This document shows positions 11,503 through 18,437 of a stretch of DNA of 20,844 nucleotides, one piece after another. A program made the position numbers and the translations under genes. Numbering within the stretch: the stretch's first letter is position 1; each line of letters opens with the position of its first letter. The stretch comes from a virus. The notes under the pieces are model-generated. The model ran no database searches. It saw nothing but the letters and a program-made list of their open reading frames with translations, and was not told where the DNA came from. Location: positions 1-20,844 of the IMG/VR virus record IMGVR_UViG_3300006315_000139; one strand, given 5' to 3'.

Positions 11503-12752
11503 TAGAATCCCTCCATAATTTTATCTTTAGTCATATATTCTAATTCTGCAAATGTTAAATCAAGACTATATGTAACTGGGTTGTGGTCTTCAAATGTTTT
11601 GAAATTAGGTGATTCAGATGGCACATAACTCACATCACATTTTTTCAAGGCACATCTTGATATTTTATTTAAACTATCATTAATACCTGTATTGTGTAAA
11701 TAATGTATTTCAAATTCTGAAGGATAATCAAACATACGACCTTTATGCCAAGCATTTTTATTTTTACCTGGGTGCATATGATATTTAAACATTTTAATTA
11801 TGTCTTTTACTTTTTCAGTTTCATCTGGATTTCTAGGCCAAAATCTAAATGAATAAGTGAATTCTCTAAAATGAGGACCTTCATATAACATTTCAGCGTG
11901 ATTGTTAATTGCTAATCCCATACCCTTACCCATTAATTTAACCCAATCACCCATACCTGCACCTGATGTTATAGCACTTACAAATTCTTTTCCTTTTTGC
12001 ATAACTATACCTGAACCGTGTTGACGTGCTTCTTTAACTGCATCCATAAAGCCAAGGTCTTTATCTTTTATACTTTTATATGCTTCTGCTATATCTCCAG
12101 AAATACCCATATCTTCTGCTCCCCAACCTGCACCATAACTAACTTTAATATCTGGTGGCATATATAATGCAATTGCACCTGATATTATATCTTTGCTTGG
12201 CATATCACGTAATACAGTATTTGTTTTATTAATTCTAGGTATTGTAATTCCTCTATCTTTATAACTTTGTCTAATATCATCTTCAAACCCTACTGCTTTT
12301 CTTTCATTAGGATTACCACCATCATTAGCCCATATCTTCTTACCACCTGGGTTTAATCCCACACTTCTTGCTAATTTTAAATCTGGATTTTCTGCTGGGT
12401 TGTCACCAACGTTTGATGATATTGTAAAGAATAATATCCAATTACCTAGTTCATTACCTGTTAACTCTGGTGGATATTGTAGATGTTGAAATTTTAAAGG
12501 ATCATCTTTAACAGTTCTTCTATCAGAATTAATTTCAAATGGTGATTTCTTCAACATCTTATTAATGCCTGAAGTATTACCTACATTTATAGTCTTGCCT
12601 TGAACAAAGCTAGAAACAAGTGATGATGGATTAATATTTCCAACTGCTTTATTAACTATAAAACTCTTAACACCTCTTACAGCACTCTTAACGAAATGCT
12701 TGAGTTTCATACTTCTTGCGTATCTTTTGCTTGCTCCGTAACCGTATGGCAT
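11502..12752 (-). CDS. 48: baseplate tail-tube cap protein, T4 gp48-like
   Basis: gp48 lies at the top of the baseplate hub and nucleates the tail tube together with gp54. The 416-residue protein has a low-complexity basic N terminus (YGYGASKRYARSMKLKHFVK) and central membrane-like/Gly-rich segments. Its C-terminal tube-fold domain carries the characteristic GPHFREFTYSFRFWPRNPDE (about 293-312), FKYHMHPG, FDYPSEFEIHYLH, and a final VTYSLDLTFAELEYMTKD. It is the first gene behind the bidirectional late promoter at 12771-12792; AAGGA lies 12 bases before the ATG. T4 gp48 is 364 residues. Confidence 0.82.
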   Translation of the reverse strand: MPYGYGASKRYARSMKLKHFVKSAVRGVKSFIVNKAVGNINPSSLVSSFVQGKTINVGNTSGINKMLKKSPFEINSDRRTVKDDPLKFQHLQYPPELTGNELGNWILFFTISSNVGDNPAENPDLKLARSVGLNPGGKKIWANDGGNPNERKAVGFEDDIRQSYKDRGITIPRINKTNTVLRDMPSKDIISGAIALYMPPDIKVSYGAGWGAEDMGISGDIAEAYKSIKDKDLGFMDAVKEARQHGSGIVMQKGKEFVSAITSGAGMGDWVKLMGKGMGLAINNHAEMLYEGPHFREFTYSFRFWPRNPDETEKVKDIIKMFKYHMHPGKNKNAWHKGRMFDYPSEFEIHYLHNTGINDSLNKISRCALKKCDVSYVPSESPNFKTFEDHNPVTYSLDLTFAELEYMTKDKIMEGF

Positions 12753-12770
12753 ATGTTTGTTGATCCTTTT

Positions 12771-12792
12771 TATAAATACTATTATATTTATA
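12771..12792. promoter_or_regulatory. bidirectional late promoter (gp48 and gp4)
   Basis: Two perfect late boxes face away from each other's genes across six bases: TATAAATA on the plus strand (12771-12778), CTATTA, then TATTTATA, which is TATAAATA on the minus strand (12785-12792). The whole is a 22-base inverted repeat. Predicted starts overlap near 12778-12785, so the two transcripts begin inside each other's box and leaders are about 26 bases both ways. Simultaneous occupancy by two polymerases looks impossible. Confidence 0.75.
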
Positions 12793-12809
12793 TGATTTAT
12801 AGGTAATAT

Positions 12810-13241
12810 ATGAAGAAGAGTTACAAAGGAATATACAGACCAACATACCCTAGAAAATACGTAGGCAACCCTAATATGATAGTGTACAGGTCATTATTAG
12901 AGCGTAGGTTTATGCGTTATTGCGACCTAAATCCTGATGTATTAGTTTGGGCAAGTGAAGAATTGCCTATCAGATACTATAATCCATTAGACAAGAAATT
13001 TCATAGATACTTTCCAGACTTTGTTATCAAAACAATTAAAGATAAAAAGTATATGATTGAAATTAAACCATCAAGACAAACTGTTAAACCTAAAAAACCT
13101 AAATTAAAAACTAAATCTTATATGCGTGAGTCATTTAACTATATCAAAAATAAAGCAAAATGGTCAGCGGCAAGAGCATATTGTGTAAATAATAATATGG
13201 AGTTTAAACTAATTACTGAAAAGCAATTAGGTTTTAAATAG
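12810..13241 (+). CDS. 4: head completion nuclease, T4 gp4/50-like
   Basis: Head completion protein that acts on the packaged capsid before tail joining; T4 gp4 (formerly 4 or 50) belongs to a TnsA/PD-(D/E)XK-like nuclease fold. The 143-residue product contains IVYRSLLERRFMRYCDLNPD (24-43, E31), ELPIRYYNP, and a catalytic pair RYFPDFVIK (D70) and YMIEIKP (E84, K86). The ending WSAARAYCVNNNMEFKLITE is also typical. It is transcribed opposite to the tail genes from the shared promoter at 12771-12792, and its end overlaps the convergent iscA-like gene by eight bases. Confidence 0.88.
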   Translation: MKKSYKGIYRPTYPRKYVGNPNMIVYRSLLERRFMRYCDLNPDVLVWASEELPIRYYNPLDKKFHRYFPDFVIKTIKDKKYMIEIKPSRQTVKPKKPKLKTKSYMRESFNYIKNKAKWSAARAYCVNNNMEFKLITEKQLGFK

Positions 13242-13542
13242 AAAATGATGTGCCACACCCACAACTAGATTTAGCTTTAGGGTTATTGAATACAAAGTTG
13301 GCACCAAATATATCGTTCTTATAATCTAATTGCATACCTAGTAAATACAATTCAAAACTTTTATCTACTAATAACGTGTTATCAACAACTAAATCTTTAT
13401 CAGTTGGTGAATCCTCAAACGACCAATCATAACCAAAACCAGCACAACCACCACCCTTTACAGATAGTCTAACATAGTTCTTACTATGTTTTTCTTTTAA
13501 TTCTTCTAATCTATTTTTTGCGTTCTCTAGTATCGTTATCAT
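13234..13542 (-). CDS. iscA: A-type Fe-S cluster carrier (IscA/ErpA/HesB family)
   Basis: A-type carriers hold iron or a [2Fe-2S]/[4Fe-4S] cluster and pass it to target enzymes. The 102-residue protein has the three conserved cysteines: C33 in KGGGCAGFGYDW, and C94 and C96 in SSCGCGTSFSI at the C terminus. The core also keeps LLVDKSFELYLLGMQLDY and FGANFVFNNPKA. Length is normal (about 105). The start overlaps the upstream membrane microprotein by 32 nt. It is the last gene of the tape-measure transcript and converges on gp4. It may supply clusters to host or phage enzymes during infection, and fits with the other iron-related genes of this window. Confidence 0.9.
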   Translation of the reverse strand: MITILENAKNRLEELKEKHSKNYVRLSVKGGGCAGFGYDWSFEDSPTDKDLVVDNTLLVDKSFELYLLGMQLDYKNDIFGANFVFNNPKAKSSCGCGTSFSI

Positions 13543-13648
13543 TGTTCTTTCTCTTCCAAGGTTTAAGGTCTAATAATATGTATAATATAATTCCACCCAT
13601 AAGGCAGATAAACAAAAAACCAAATATTACTTTTAAGATTGTTAACAC
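13511..13648 (-). CDS. 45-residue single-span membrane microprotein
   Basis: The peptide MLTILKVIFGFLFICLMGGI continues as ILYILLDLKPWKRKNNDND and a basic tail (TRERKK). It has one N-terminal membrane span (about 3-26) and a positively charged cytoplasmic end. The GTG start shares its G with the TAG of the tape measure gene (TAGTG), and the 3' end overlaps the iscA-like gene by 32 nt. The topology and the exact stop/start overlap support translation. Family not recognised; it could be lysis-related or a membrane anchor. Confidence 0.55.
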   Translation of the reverse strand: MLTILKVIFGFLFICLMGGIILYILLDLKPWKRKNNDNDTRERKK

Positions 13649-15552
13649 TATTGATTCATTGCTCTTTGCAATGCGCCATCAACTTCATATACTGCTGTGG
13701 CTGAAATAGAAGAAGTATTTTTGGTTATAATTTGTGGAGAACCATCAACTTTAGTAAAGTTAGAAACAGGAGCAAAATGCTTATCTTCTGCTTCAAGTTT
13801 TTTAGCGGCATTTAATAATACTTTTTTATCTGATAGTGCTTGTTCTAATAAAATTGCTTGGTCTTCAGCAGATAATAATTTTATCATATCTATCATTTGT
13901 ATATCACCTGCCATACCACCCATTTGTGACTTGTCCATCATATTCATTTGACCTTCTGTTCTTGCCAATTTCCAAGTCATATCTCTCCATTCTTTTTGTT
14001 CATCTTTAGTCATATCTTTACGGTCTATTGCTGATAATTCTTTATATCTATCACTACCTTTTATCTCATCTGCTTGACTCTTTAACTTTTGATATTTTGG
14101 ATCAGCTATTATTTTAGCATAGTTTTCAAACACATCAAGACCTTTATCACCATATCCTTTATTTCCTGCTATCGTCTTCAAATAACCTTCTCCCATACCC
14201 CAAGAAGTATCTCTACCTTCTTCGTTCAACATATCCTCAGCAGTCATTTGAATATTTTGTGATAATGCTGCTAATTGTTTAATTACTTTTGAAGAATCTT
14301 CTCCTAATTGTCCTGTTTGTACTACTTGATACATATTATGGATACTTCTCATCAATTCATCTGCCTTATGTTTATCATCAAGTACCGCTTTTAACGTATC
14401 ATCATCCATTTTAGTAAACATTTCTACACTTGCAACTAAATTTTTTGTATGTTCAGGTGTAAGTTCTCCACCCTTTTCTACTATCTTTTGGGCAGCTTTT
14501 GTTGCCATAAATGCGTCTTGTAATTGTGTAGTTTCACCACCAAACGTTTTTGCTAATCCAGGTGCTATATTAGAAAGAAAACTTCCTTTTTGTTCTTCTA
14601 ATCTTCTTTCAAATTCTTTTTGTGATAAACTGGTCATTTCATCTAAATGGTCTAAAGTTTTTCTTTCAGTTTCAGCTACTTTAGAAAACAAATAACCAAC
14701 ACCAGCGGCAAGAGCTATTGCTAATGAACCTGCAAGTAATACTGGCCAACCTATTGCAAGTCCTCCTAAAGTTAATCCTTTTGCACCAAGTAGTCCTGCA
14801 TATTTACCTAATGCCAATAATGCTGGACCTGTCAATGCAACAGCACCCCAATCAAATCCACTCACTTGATCCATAGTCTTATCACCTTTTAACCAAGATA
14901 TAACTGAAGCGAATCCCATACCAATAATAGCAGGTATAGCCATTAATAAAAATCCTTTAAATCCAAGTAGAGGTATTAAAGCTGCCATAGCAGGCAATGC
15001 TAATGTTAATGCTGTTTTAGCACCTTCACTTTCAATATCAAATTTGTCAACTATGGCGTCACCAAGATATCCTGCTAACATAAAAATTAAAGCTGATTTA
15101 AATATAAGACCTGCAATTTTTGTTATGCCTGCCATTGAAAACATACCAGCTCCAACTAGTCCAATTTTCTCCATTATACCACTACCAAAACCCTTACCTG
15201 CTTCATCAGCAGCACCTTCAAGACCACCGCCTCCAGTTTCACCACCTGCAACTTTTGGTTTGCCACCTTCTGGATCAGCACCTTGTTCTCTTAATCTACG
15301 TGCTTGGTCTTTTTCTATATCTAATGATGATTTTAATATTTCCCAAACGTGATGTACCTTATCAACAGTTTTTTGTTGTAAAGTTTTAATATCTTCTAAT
15401 ACTCCTAATGAACCTTGACTTACACCTTCAACAGTTTCTTGAGCGGCACCCTTTAATCCAATGAGTGAAGACCCAACTTTATCTTGGATATTCATTGACA
15501 CCAACTCTACGTTGTTGGCAACTACAAGTTTATCTTCGCCCATTTCTGCCAT
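13648..15552 (-). CDS. putative tail tape measure protein, T4 gp29-like
   Basis: 634 residues, close to T4 gp29 (590), and in the expected place before gp48. It has charged helical ends and a long hydrophobic centre: after a Gly-rich linker (about 97-122, GGETGGGGLEGAADEAGKG) come several hydrophobic segments from about 132 to 292 (GMFSMAGITKIAGLIFKSAL, MAALIPLLGFKGFLLMAIPA, LAIGWPVLLAGSLAIALAAG). Helical, Lys/Glu/Gln-rich sequence follows to the end. This layout is typical of tape measure proteins, whose hydrophobic part can insert into the host membrane on DNA ejection. No catalytic motif is visible. The call rests on size, composition and gene order, with no diagnostic motif. Confidence 0.65.
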   Translation of the reverse strand: MAEMGEDKLVVANNVELVSMNIQDKVGSSLIGLKGAAQETVEGVSQGSLGVLEDIKTLQQKTVDKVHHVWEILKSSLDIEKDQARRLREQGADPEGGKPKVAGGETGGGGLEGAADEAGKGFGSGIMEKIGLVGAGMFSMAGITKIAGLIFKSALIFMLAGYLGDAIVDKFDIESEGAKTALTLALPAMAALIPLLGFKGFLLMAIPAIIGMGFASVISWLKGDKTMDQVSGFDWGAVALTGPALLALGKYAGLLGAKGLTLGGLAIGWPVLLAGSLAIALAAGVGYLFSKVAETERKTLDHLDEMTSLSQKEFERRLEEQKGSFLSNIAPGLAKTFGGETTQLQDAFMATKAAQKIVEKGGELTPEHTKNLVASVEMFTKMDDDTLKAVLDDKHKADELMRSIHNMYQVVQTGQLGEDSSKVIKQLAALSQNIQMTAEDMLNEEGRDTSWGMGEGYLKTIAGNKGYGDKGLDVFENYAKIIADPKYQKLKSQADEIKGSDRYKELSAIDRKDMTKDEQKEWRDMTWKLARTEGQMNMMDKSQMGGMAGDIQMIDMIKLLSAEDQAILLEQALSDKKVLLNAAKKLEAEDKHFAPVSNFTKVDGSPQIITKNTSSISATAVYEVDGALQRAMNQ

Positions 15553-15555
15553 TGA

Positions 15556-16041
15556 TTACTCTTCTTTTTTGTGTTTACCTAAAATCTCTACGATTTCCCA
15601 AGAGCCGTCATTGTAATGATGTACTTTTGCGTCAACTAAATCACACATAAATGCTAATGATTCACCATCTATCTTGTAAGTGATACCATTTATTTCAACA
15701 CTATCTGTTTCGTCTGATTTATTTTTCCACTTTTTCTCAACTTCTCTTTTTGTCTTTAGGCAATCGGACATACTATTTGCACCTTTATGGTCTATTAAAT
15801 GACCATCTGCAAATACGCATACTGCAAATACTACTTCAGGTGGATGTTCGTGTTCACCTGCTTCTAGTGGACATTGTTGGTGTCCATCATCTCCGCAACC
15901 TGTACAATCTGCTTCTGCTCTTTGTGAGTTTAAGAAAACTCCAAATATTATTGCAATAGCAAATATGGCACCTAAAATCTTTAATAACCATTTAGTATCG
16001 CCGTTCTTGAAACCTATTTTGTCTATTAATGTTTTAAACAT
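15556..16041 (-). CDS. membrane-anchored Cys/His-rich protein, paralogous motif with 17135-17434
   Basis: 161 residues. One membrane segment lies at about 19-38 (LLKILGAIFAIAIIFGVFLN). A Cys/His-rich stretch follows at 46-67 (C46-x2-C49, H54, C57, H64-E-H66-P-P) that could bind metal. The C-terminal domain carries the motif MSDCLKTKREVEKKW (C94) and, after an insertion, FMCDLVDAKV (C133). The same DCLK-x-KR-x2-EK ... C motif occurs in the 99-residue protein on the other side of the amino acid-binding protein. The topology suggests N-in with the Cys domain in the periplasm and a C94-C133 disulfide. GGGAG precedes the ATG. Function unknown. Confidence 0.65.
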   Translation of the reverse strand: MFKTLIDKIGFKNGDTKWLLKILGAIFAIAIIFGVFLNSQRAEADCTGCGDDGHQQCPLEAGEHEHPPEVVFAVCVFADGHLIDHKGANSMSDCLKTKREVEKKWKNKSDETDSVEINGITYKIDGESLAFMCDLVDAKVHHYNDGSWEIVEILGKHKKEE

Positions 16042-16049
16042 ATTTCTCC

Positions 16050-17126
16050 CTATCTAATAGGTGGTACGTACATTACGCCACCGTTCTTCCAAAGATTATT
16101 TAATCCTCGTTCTAATGCAAGTGGAGTATTAGGTCCTACATTTCTCTCAAATGATTCCCCATAGTTTCCTACTTGTTTGATAATATTATAACCAAACTTC
16201 ATACCTAATCCTAACATAGGACCGATATAACCTTCAACACCTAATATTCTTTTAACTTCTTTTGATTTAGCAGTTAACATTTCATCAACATTTCTACTAG
16301 TGATACCTGCTTCTTCAGCATTAACCATAATAAAATGTGTCCATCTAATTACATCTTCCCACTCTTGGTCGCCTTGTCTTACAAGTGGACCTAATGGTTC
16401 TTTTGATATAATTTCTGGTAATACAACCCATTTACTTGGATCGTCTGCACCAGACCTAGCACTTGCTAAACCAGAGGCGTCTGTTGTGAATACATCACAC
16501 TCACCACCAAATAGTTTTGCTTTTGCCTCTTTATTACCTTCAACATATATTGGTTTATATGCCATATTGTTTTCTGCAAAATAATCATTTAGATTTAATT
16601 CAGACGTTGTTTCTTTTGTAATACATACAAACGCACCATCTAAACCTTTAGCACTTTTAATTCCTAATTCTGTTGGTATTAAAAACCCTTGTCCATCATA
16701 ATAGTTTACACCTGCAAATTCAAACATCAAGTTAACATCACGACTTATTGTCCACGTTGTGTTTCTTGCAAGTACATCAATATTACCTGACGCTAATGTT
16801 GGAAATCTTTGAGCAGCATTTAATCCTACATACTCTACTTTAGTTGAGTCACCAAATATAGCAGCGGCAACTGCCTTACAGAAATCAACATCTAAACCAC
16901 TCCAAGTTCCACTCTCGTCTTGAGCAGAAAATCCTGGTAAGTTAGCATTAACTCCACATATAACAAAACCTCTCTCTTTTACAGTTTGAAGTAGACCTAT
17001 TTCTTTTTCTACTACAACTTTTGAACCTTTATTACTATTACTAGTAAAAGCAACTGCTAATAATACAGCGGCTAACATCAAAACACCAATTATATTTTGA
17101 ATATTCTTTTTAAAATTAAATTTCAT
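16050..17126 (-). CDS. aapJ: periplasmic general L-amino acid-binding protein (AapJ/BztA-like)
   Basis: Substrate-binding protein of an ATP-binding-cassette amino acid importer (family 3 solute-binding fold). The 358-residue product is full length. It has a basic N terminus with a signal-type hydrophobic segment (about 11-28), RGFVICGVNANLPGFSAQDE (52-71), GLDVDFCKAVAAAIFG (77-92), LNAAQRFPTLASGNIDVLAR with R121 placed to bind the substrate carboxylate, NTTWTISRD, and the second-domain ligand site DVFTTDASGLA (D216). The C terminus NYGESFERNVG...GGVMYVPPIR is typical of AapJ. No permease or ATPase gene accompanies it, so it would have to work with the host transporter or do something else. 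It stands in a run of envelope-directed genes inside the tail operon, with AGGAT before the ATG. Origin from the host is likely. Confidence 0.92.
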   Translation of the reverse strand: MKFNFKKNIQNIIGVLMLAAVLLAVAFTSNSNKGSKVVVEKEIGLLQTVKERGFVICGVNANLPGFSAQDESGTWSGLDVDFCKAVAAAIFGDSTKVEYVGLNAAQRFPTLASGNIDVLARNTTWTISRDVNLMFEFAGVNYYDGQGFLIPTELGIKSAKGLDGAFVCITKETTSELNLNDYFAENNMAYKPIYVEGNKEAKAKLFGGECDVFTTDASGLASARSGADDPSKWVVLPEIISKEPLGPLVRQGDQEWEDVIRWTHFIMVNAEEAGITSRNVDEMLTAKSKEVKRILGVEGYIGPMLGLGMKFGYNIIKQVGNYGESFERNVGPNTPLALERGLNNLWKNGGVMYVPPIR

Positions 17127-17134
17127 AATTTATC

Positions 17135-17434
17135 CTATTGTGTTAATACTTTTGTTTTCTTTTCTTTTTTCTTTTCAGATAGTGATTTAGCAGTACCACC
17201 TAATTTCAAACTACCTGATTGGTCAGGCATTTTGTTTTTGATACTAACTATCTTACCGTCTGCGTCTATTTCTGCTAAAGAAGGACCACAAATAACTCTA
17301 CGTCCATCTTTTAGTTTTTCAATTCTTCTCTTCTCTTTTAGGCAATCCATTAATCCATCGTACTTAACGAATTCGCTTGAAGTGTCAGTCACAATAAACA
17401 TTGTTATGATTGTAACTAGTGTTGTTGCGTCCAT
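17135..17434 (-). CDS. 99-residue exported small Cys protein, paralogous motif with 15556-16041
   Basis: Starts MDATTLVTIITMFIVTDTSS, a short hydrophobic segment that may serve as signal or anchor. It then has the motif GLMDCLKEKRRIEKLKDG (C31) and RRVICGPSLAEI (C49), followed by a Lys-rich tail (SLSEKKKEKKTKVLTQ). The spacing of the two cysteines and the DCLK-x-KR-x2-EK core match residues 92-140 of the 161-residue protein downstream of aapJ, with a shorter intervening loop. A disulfide-stabilised periplasmic domain is likely. GGAG precedes the start. Function unknown. Confidence 0.62.
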   Translation of the reverse strand: MDATTLVTIITMFIVTDTSSEFVKYDGLMDCLKEKRRIEKLKDGRRVICGPSLAEIDADGKIVSIKNKMPDQSGSLKLGGTAKSLSEKKKEKKTKVLTQ

Positions 17435-17437
17435 ACC

Positions 17438-17899
17438 TTATTCTCCTGTTGTGTGTCCGTTGCCGTTTTTGACACTTCTTATTTTATCTTTTAGTTTTTC
17501 TATATCAGCTAATGCCTTGTCCATATCTTTCTGTAACCTCTCAATATTAACGGCGTTGTTCATCATATTCTGTAAATCTTTTTGTATGGACTCTACTTGT
17601 CCGCTTAAGAATTCAATTAGCATAAATTGCTCTGAATCAGCAGGTAAAGAACCCATATCACCTCTCGGCCACTTGATTCTAAATTCGTTATTCTTCTCTA
17701 TGTCCTGTGCTAATGTTTCTTCTGCTTGGTTTAAATCTTTTTCTAATAATGTGGTATTGGTTTCCAATTTGTTCAATCGCTCAATTACACCGAAGTAAGC
17801 CCACACGCCAACAGCGACTGCTGAAATTATGGCAAGCAAGTTCTTCATAGGCATACTTACAGCGGATTCGCTTGATATATCTAATCTATTCTTTGCCAT
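17438..17899 (-). CDS. membrane-anchored coiled-coil protein
   Basis: 153 residues: a short cytoplasmic N terminus (MAKNRLDISSESAVSMPMKN), one membrane span (about 20-40, LLAIISAVAVGVWAYFGVIE), a heptad-patterned region (about 41-70), a conserved-looking segment FRIKWPRGDMGSLPADSEQF (73-92) and a second coiled coil (about 93-143). This N-in, periplasm-out topology is shared with inner-membrane spanins, but it is not diagnostic, and proteins of this plan are common next to tail genes in marine T4-like phages. AAGGAG precedes the ATG. A structural or lysis role in the envelope is inference. Confidence 0.65.
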   Translation of the reverse strand: MAKNRLDISSESAVSMPMKNLLAIISAVAVGVWAYFGVIERLNKLETNTTLLEKDLNQAEETLAQDIEKNNEFRIKWPRGDMGSLPADSEQFMLIEFLSGQVESIQKDLQNMMNNAVNIERLQKDMDKALADIEKLKDKIRSVKNGNGHTTGE

Positions 17900-17907
17900 A
17901 ACTCTCC

Positions 17908-18228
17908 TTATTTTTTAACTTTAGGTATCTTTGCACCTGGTTTGCCAACATATAACCCGAAGAAAGCAGCACCAGCACCAACTATAGTTGATATGTACAT
18001 TGCTTGGGAATTAGTTGGATCGGGTAATTGCATAAACCAAGTTACTGATTTATAAAAGGCATAGATATATGCCAACATCACCAGTCTAGGTATAACCCTA
18101 AATTTGTCTAATAGACCTGCAATTTTATTTGTTATTGTAGGAGCGTCATCACCTTCTTCAGGTATCAAATCACTCTTTGCTACTTCATACTCTTCAGTAG
18201 TCTTTTTTACTTTTATTAAATCGTCCAT
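17908..18228 (-). CDS. two-span holin-like membrane protein
   Basis: 106 residues with a charged 40-residue cytoplasmic N terminus, two membrane segments (about 45-66, IPRLVMLAYIYAFYKSVTWF, and about 76-96, MYISTIVGAGAAFFGLYVGK) and a short basic tail (PGAKIPKVKK). The size and two-span plan fit small phage holins, and the next gene is an anchored coiled coil that could be spanin-like. However no endolysin is visible in the window, so the lysis role is uncertain. AGGAAG lies just after the gp51 stop, eight bases upstream. Confidence 0.6.
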   Translation of the reverse strand: MDDLIKVKKTTEEYEVAKSDLIPEEGDDAPTITNKIAGLLDKFRVIPRLVMLAYIYAFYKSVTWFMQLPDPTNSQAMYISTIVGAGAAFFGLYVGKPGAKIPKVKK

Positions 18229-18236
18229 AACTTCCT

Positions 18237-18431
18237 TTACTTTTGTCCTGCTTGTTTCAATCTAATTCTATCGTTCTCTTCTTTGATCCAATTAGATAGT
18301 AAACTCACATAAATTTCCCTCTCCCAAGGTATCATATTCTCTAGTTCACTTAGCGAATATTTATGATGTTGCATTAATGCAAAATTCACTTGATAATAAT
18401 TCTCTAAACTTTCGTGAGAGAGGGCAATACG
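18237..18431 (-). CDS. 51: gp51-like ORF in the -1 frame of gp26 (probable frameshift extension)
   Basis: The 64-codon frame follows gp26 in the -1 register and encodes RIALSHESLENYYQVNFALM, QHHKYSLSELENMIPWEREI and a charged helical end. The HH-K-Y-S-L-S-E-L-E-x-M-I-P-W-E-R-E-I-Y segment looks like the small hub-assembly/chaperone proteins (gp51 type) that follow gp26 in T4-like phages. There is no ATG before codon 20, no Shine-Dalgarno sequence, and the conserved-looking part starts upstream of the first GTG or ATG. The frame opens exactly at a TTTTTTC slippery site in gp26. I therefore read it as the second part of a gp26-gp51 fusion of about 303 residues. Independent start at GTG or ATG (50 or 44 residues) is the alternative. 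Confidence 0.7.
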   Translation of the reverse strand, partial: RIALSHESLENYYQVNFALMQHHKYSLSELENMIPWEREIYVSLLSNWIKEENDRIRLKQAGQK

Positions 18432-18437
18432 AAAAAA
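18401..18437 (-). promoter_or_regulatory. programmed -1 ribosomal frameshift signal in gp26
   Basis: The heptamer T TTT TTC (18437-18431) is in the exact X XXY YYZ phase for gp26 (codons GAT TTT TTC, residues 237-239). In the -1 frame an in-frame TGA lies directly before it, so the heptamer is the first possible entry point. Nine bases downstream a stem-loop can form: TCTCT (18421-18417) with AGAGA (18405-18401), plus an inner AC-GAAA-GT hairpin, enclosing the gp26 stop codon. Slip site, spacing and stem match known -1 frameshift cassettes. Frequency and function are not known. Confidence 0.7.

Noticed and set aside
17097-17798. 233-codon plus-strand frame antisense to the 153- and 99-residue genes
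   Set aside because: It spans two good minus-strand genes with ribosome binding sites and motifs; its Ser/Phe/Leu-rich product is the usual shadow of Lys/Glu-rich coding sequence. No promoter or ribosome binding site seen.
18353-18365. late-type CATAAATA inside the gp51 frame
   Set aside because: One mismatch from the box, no gene start at a fitting distance, and it lies inside coding sequence in AT-rich DNA; probably chance.
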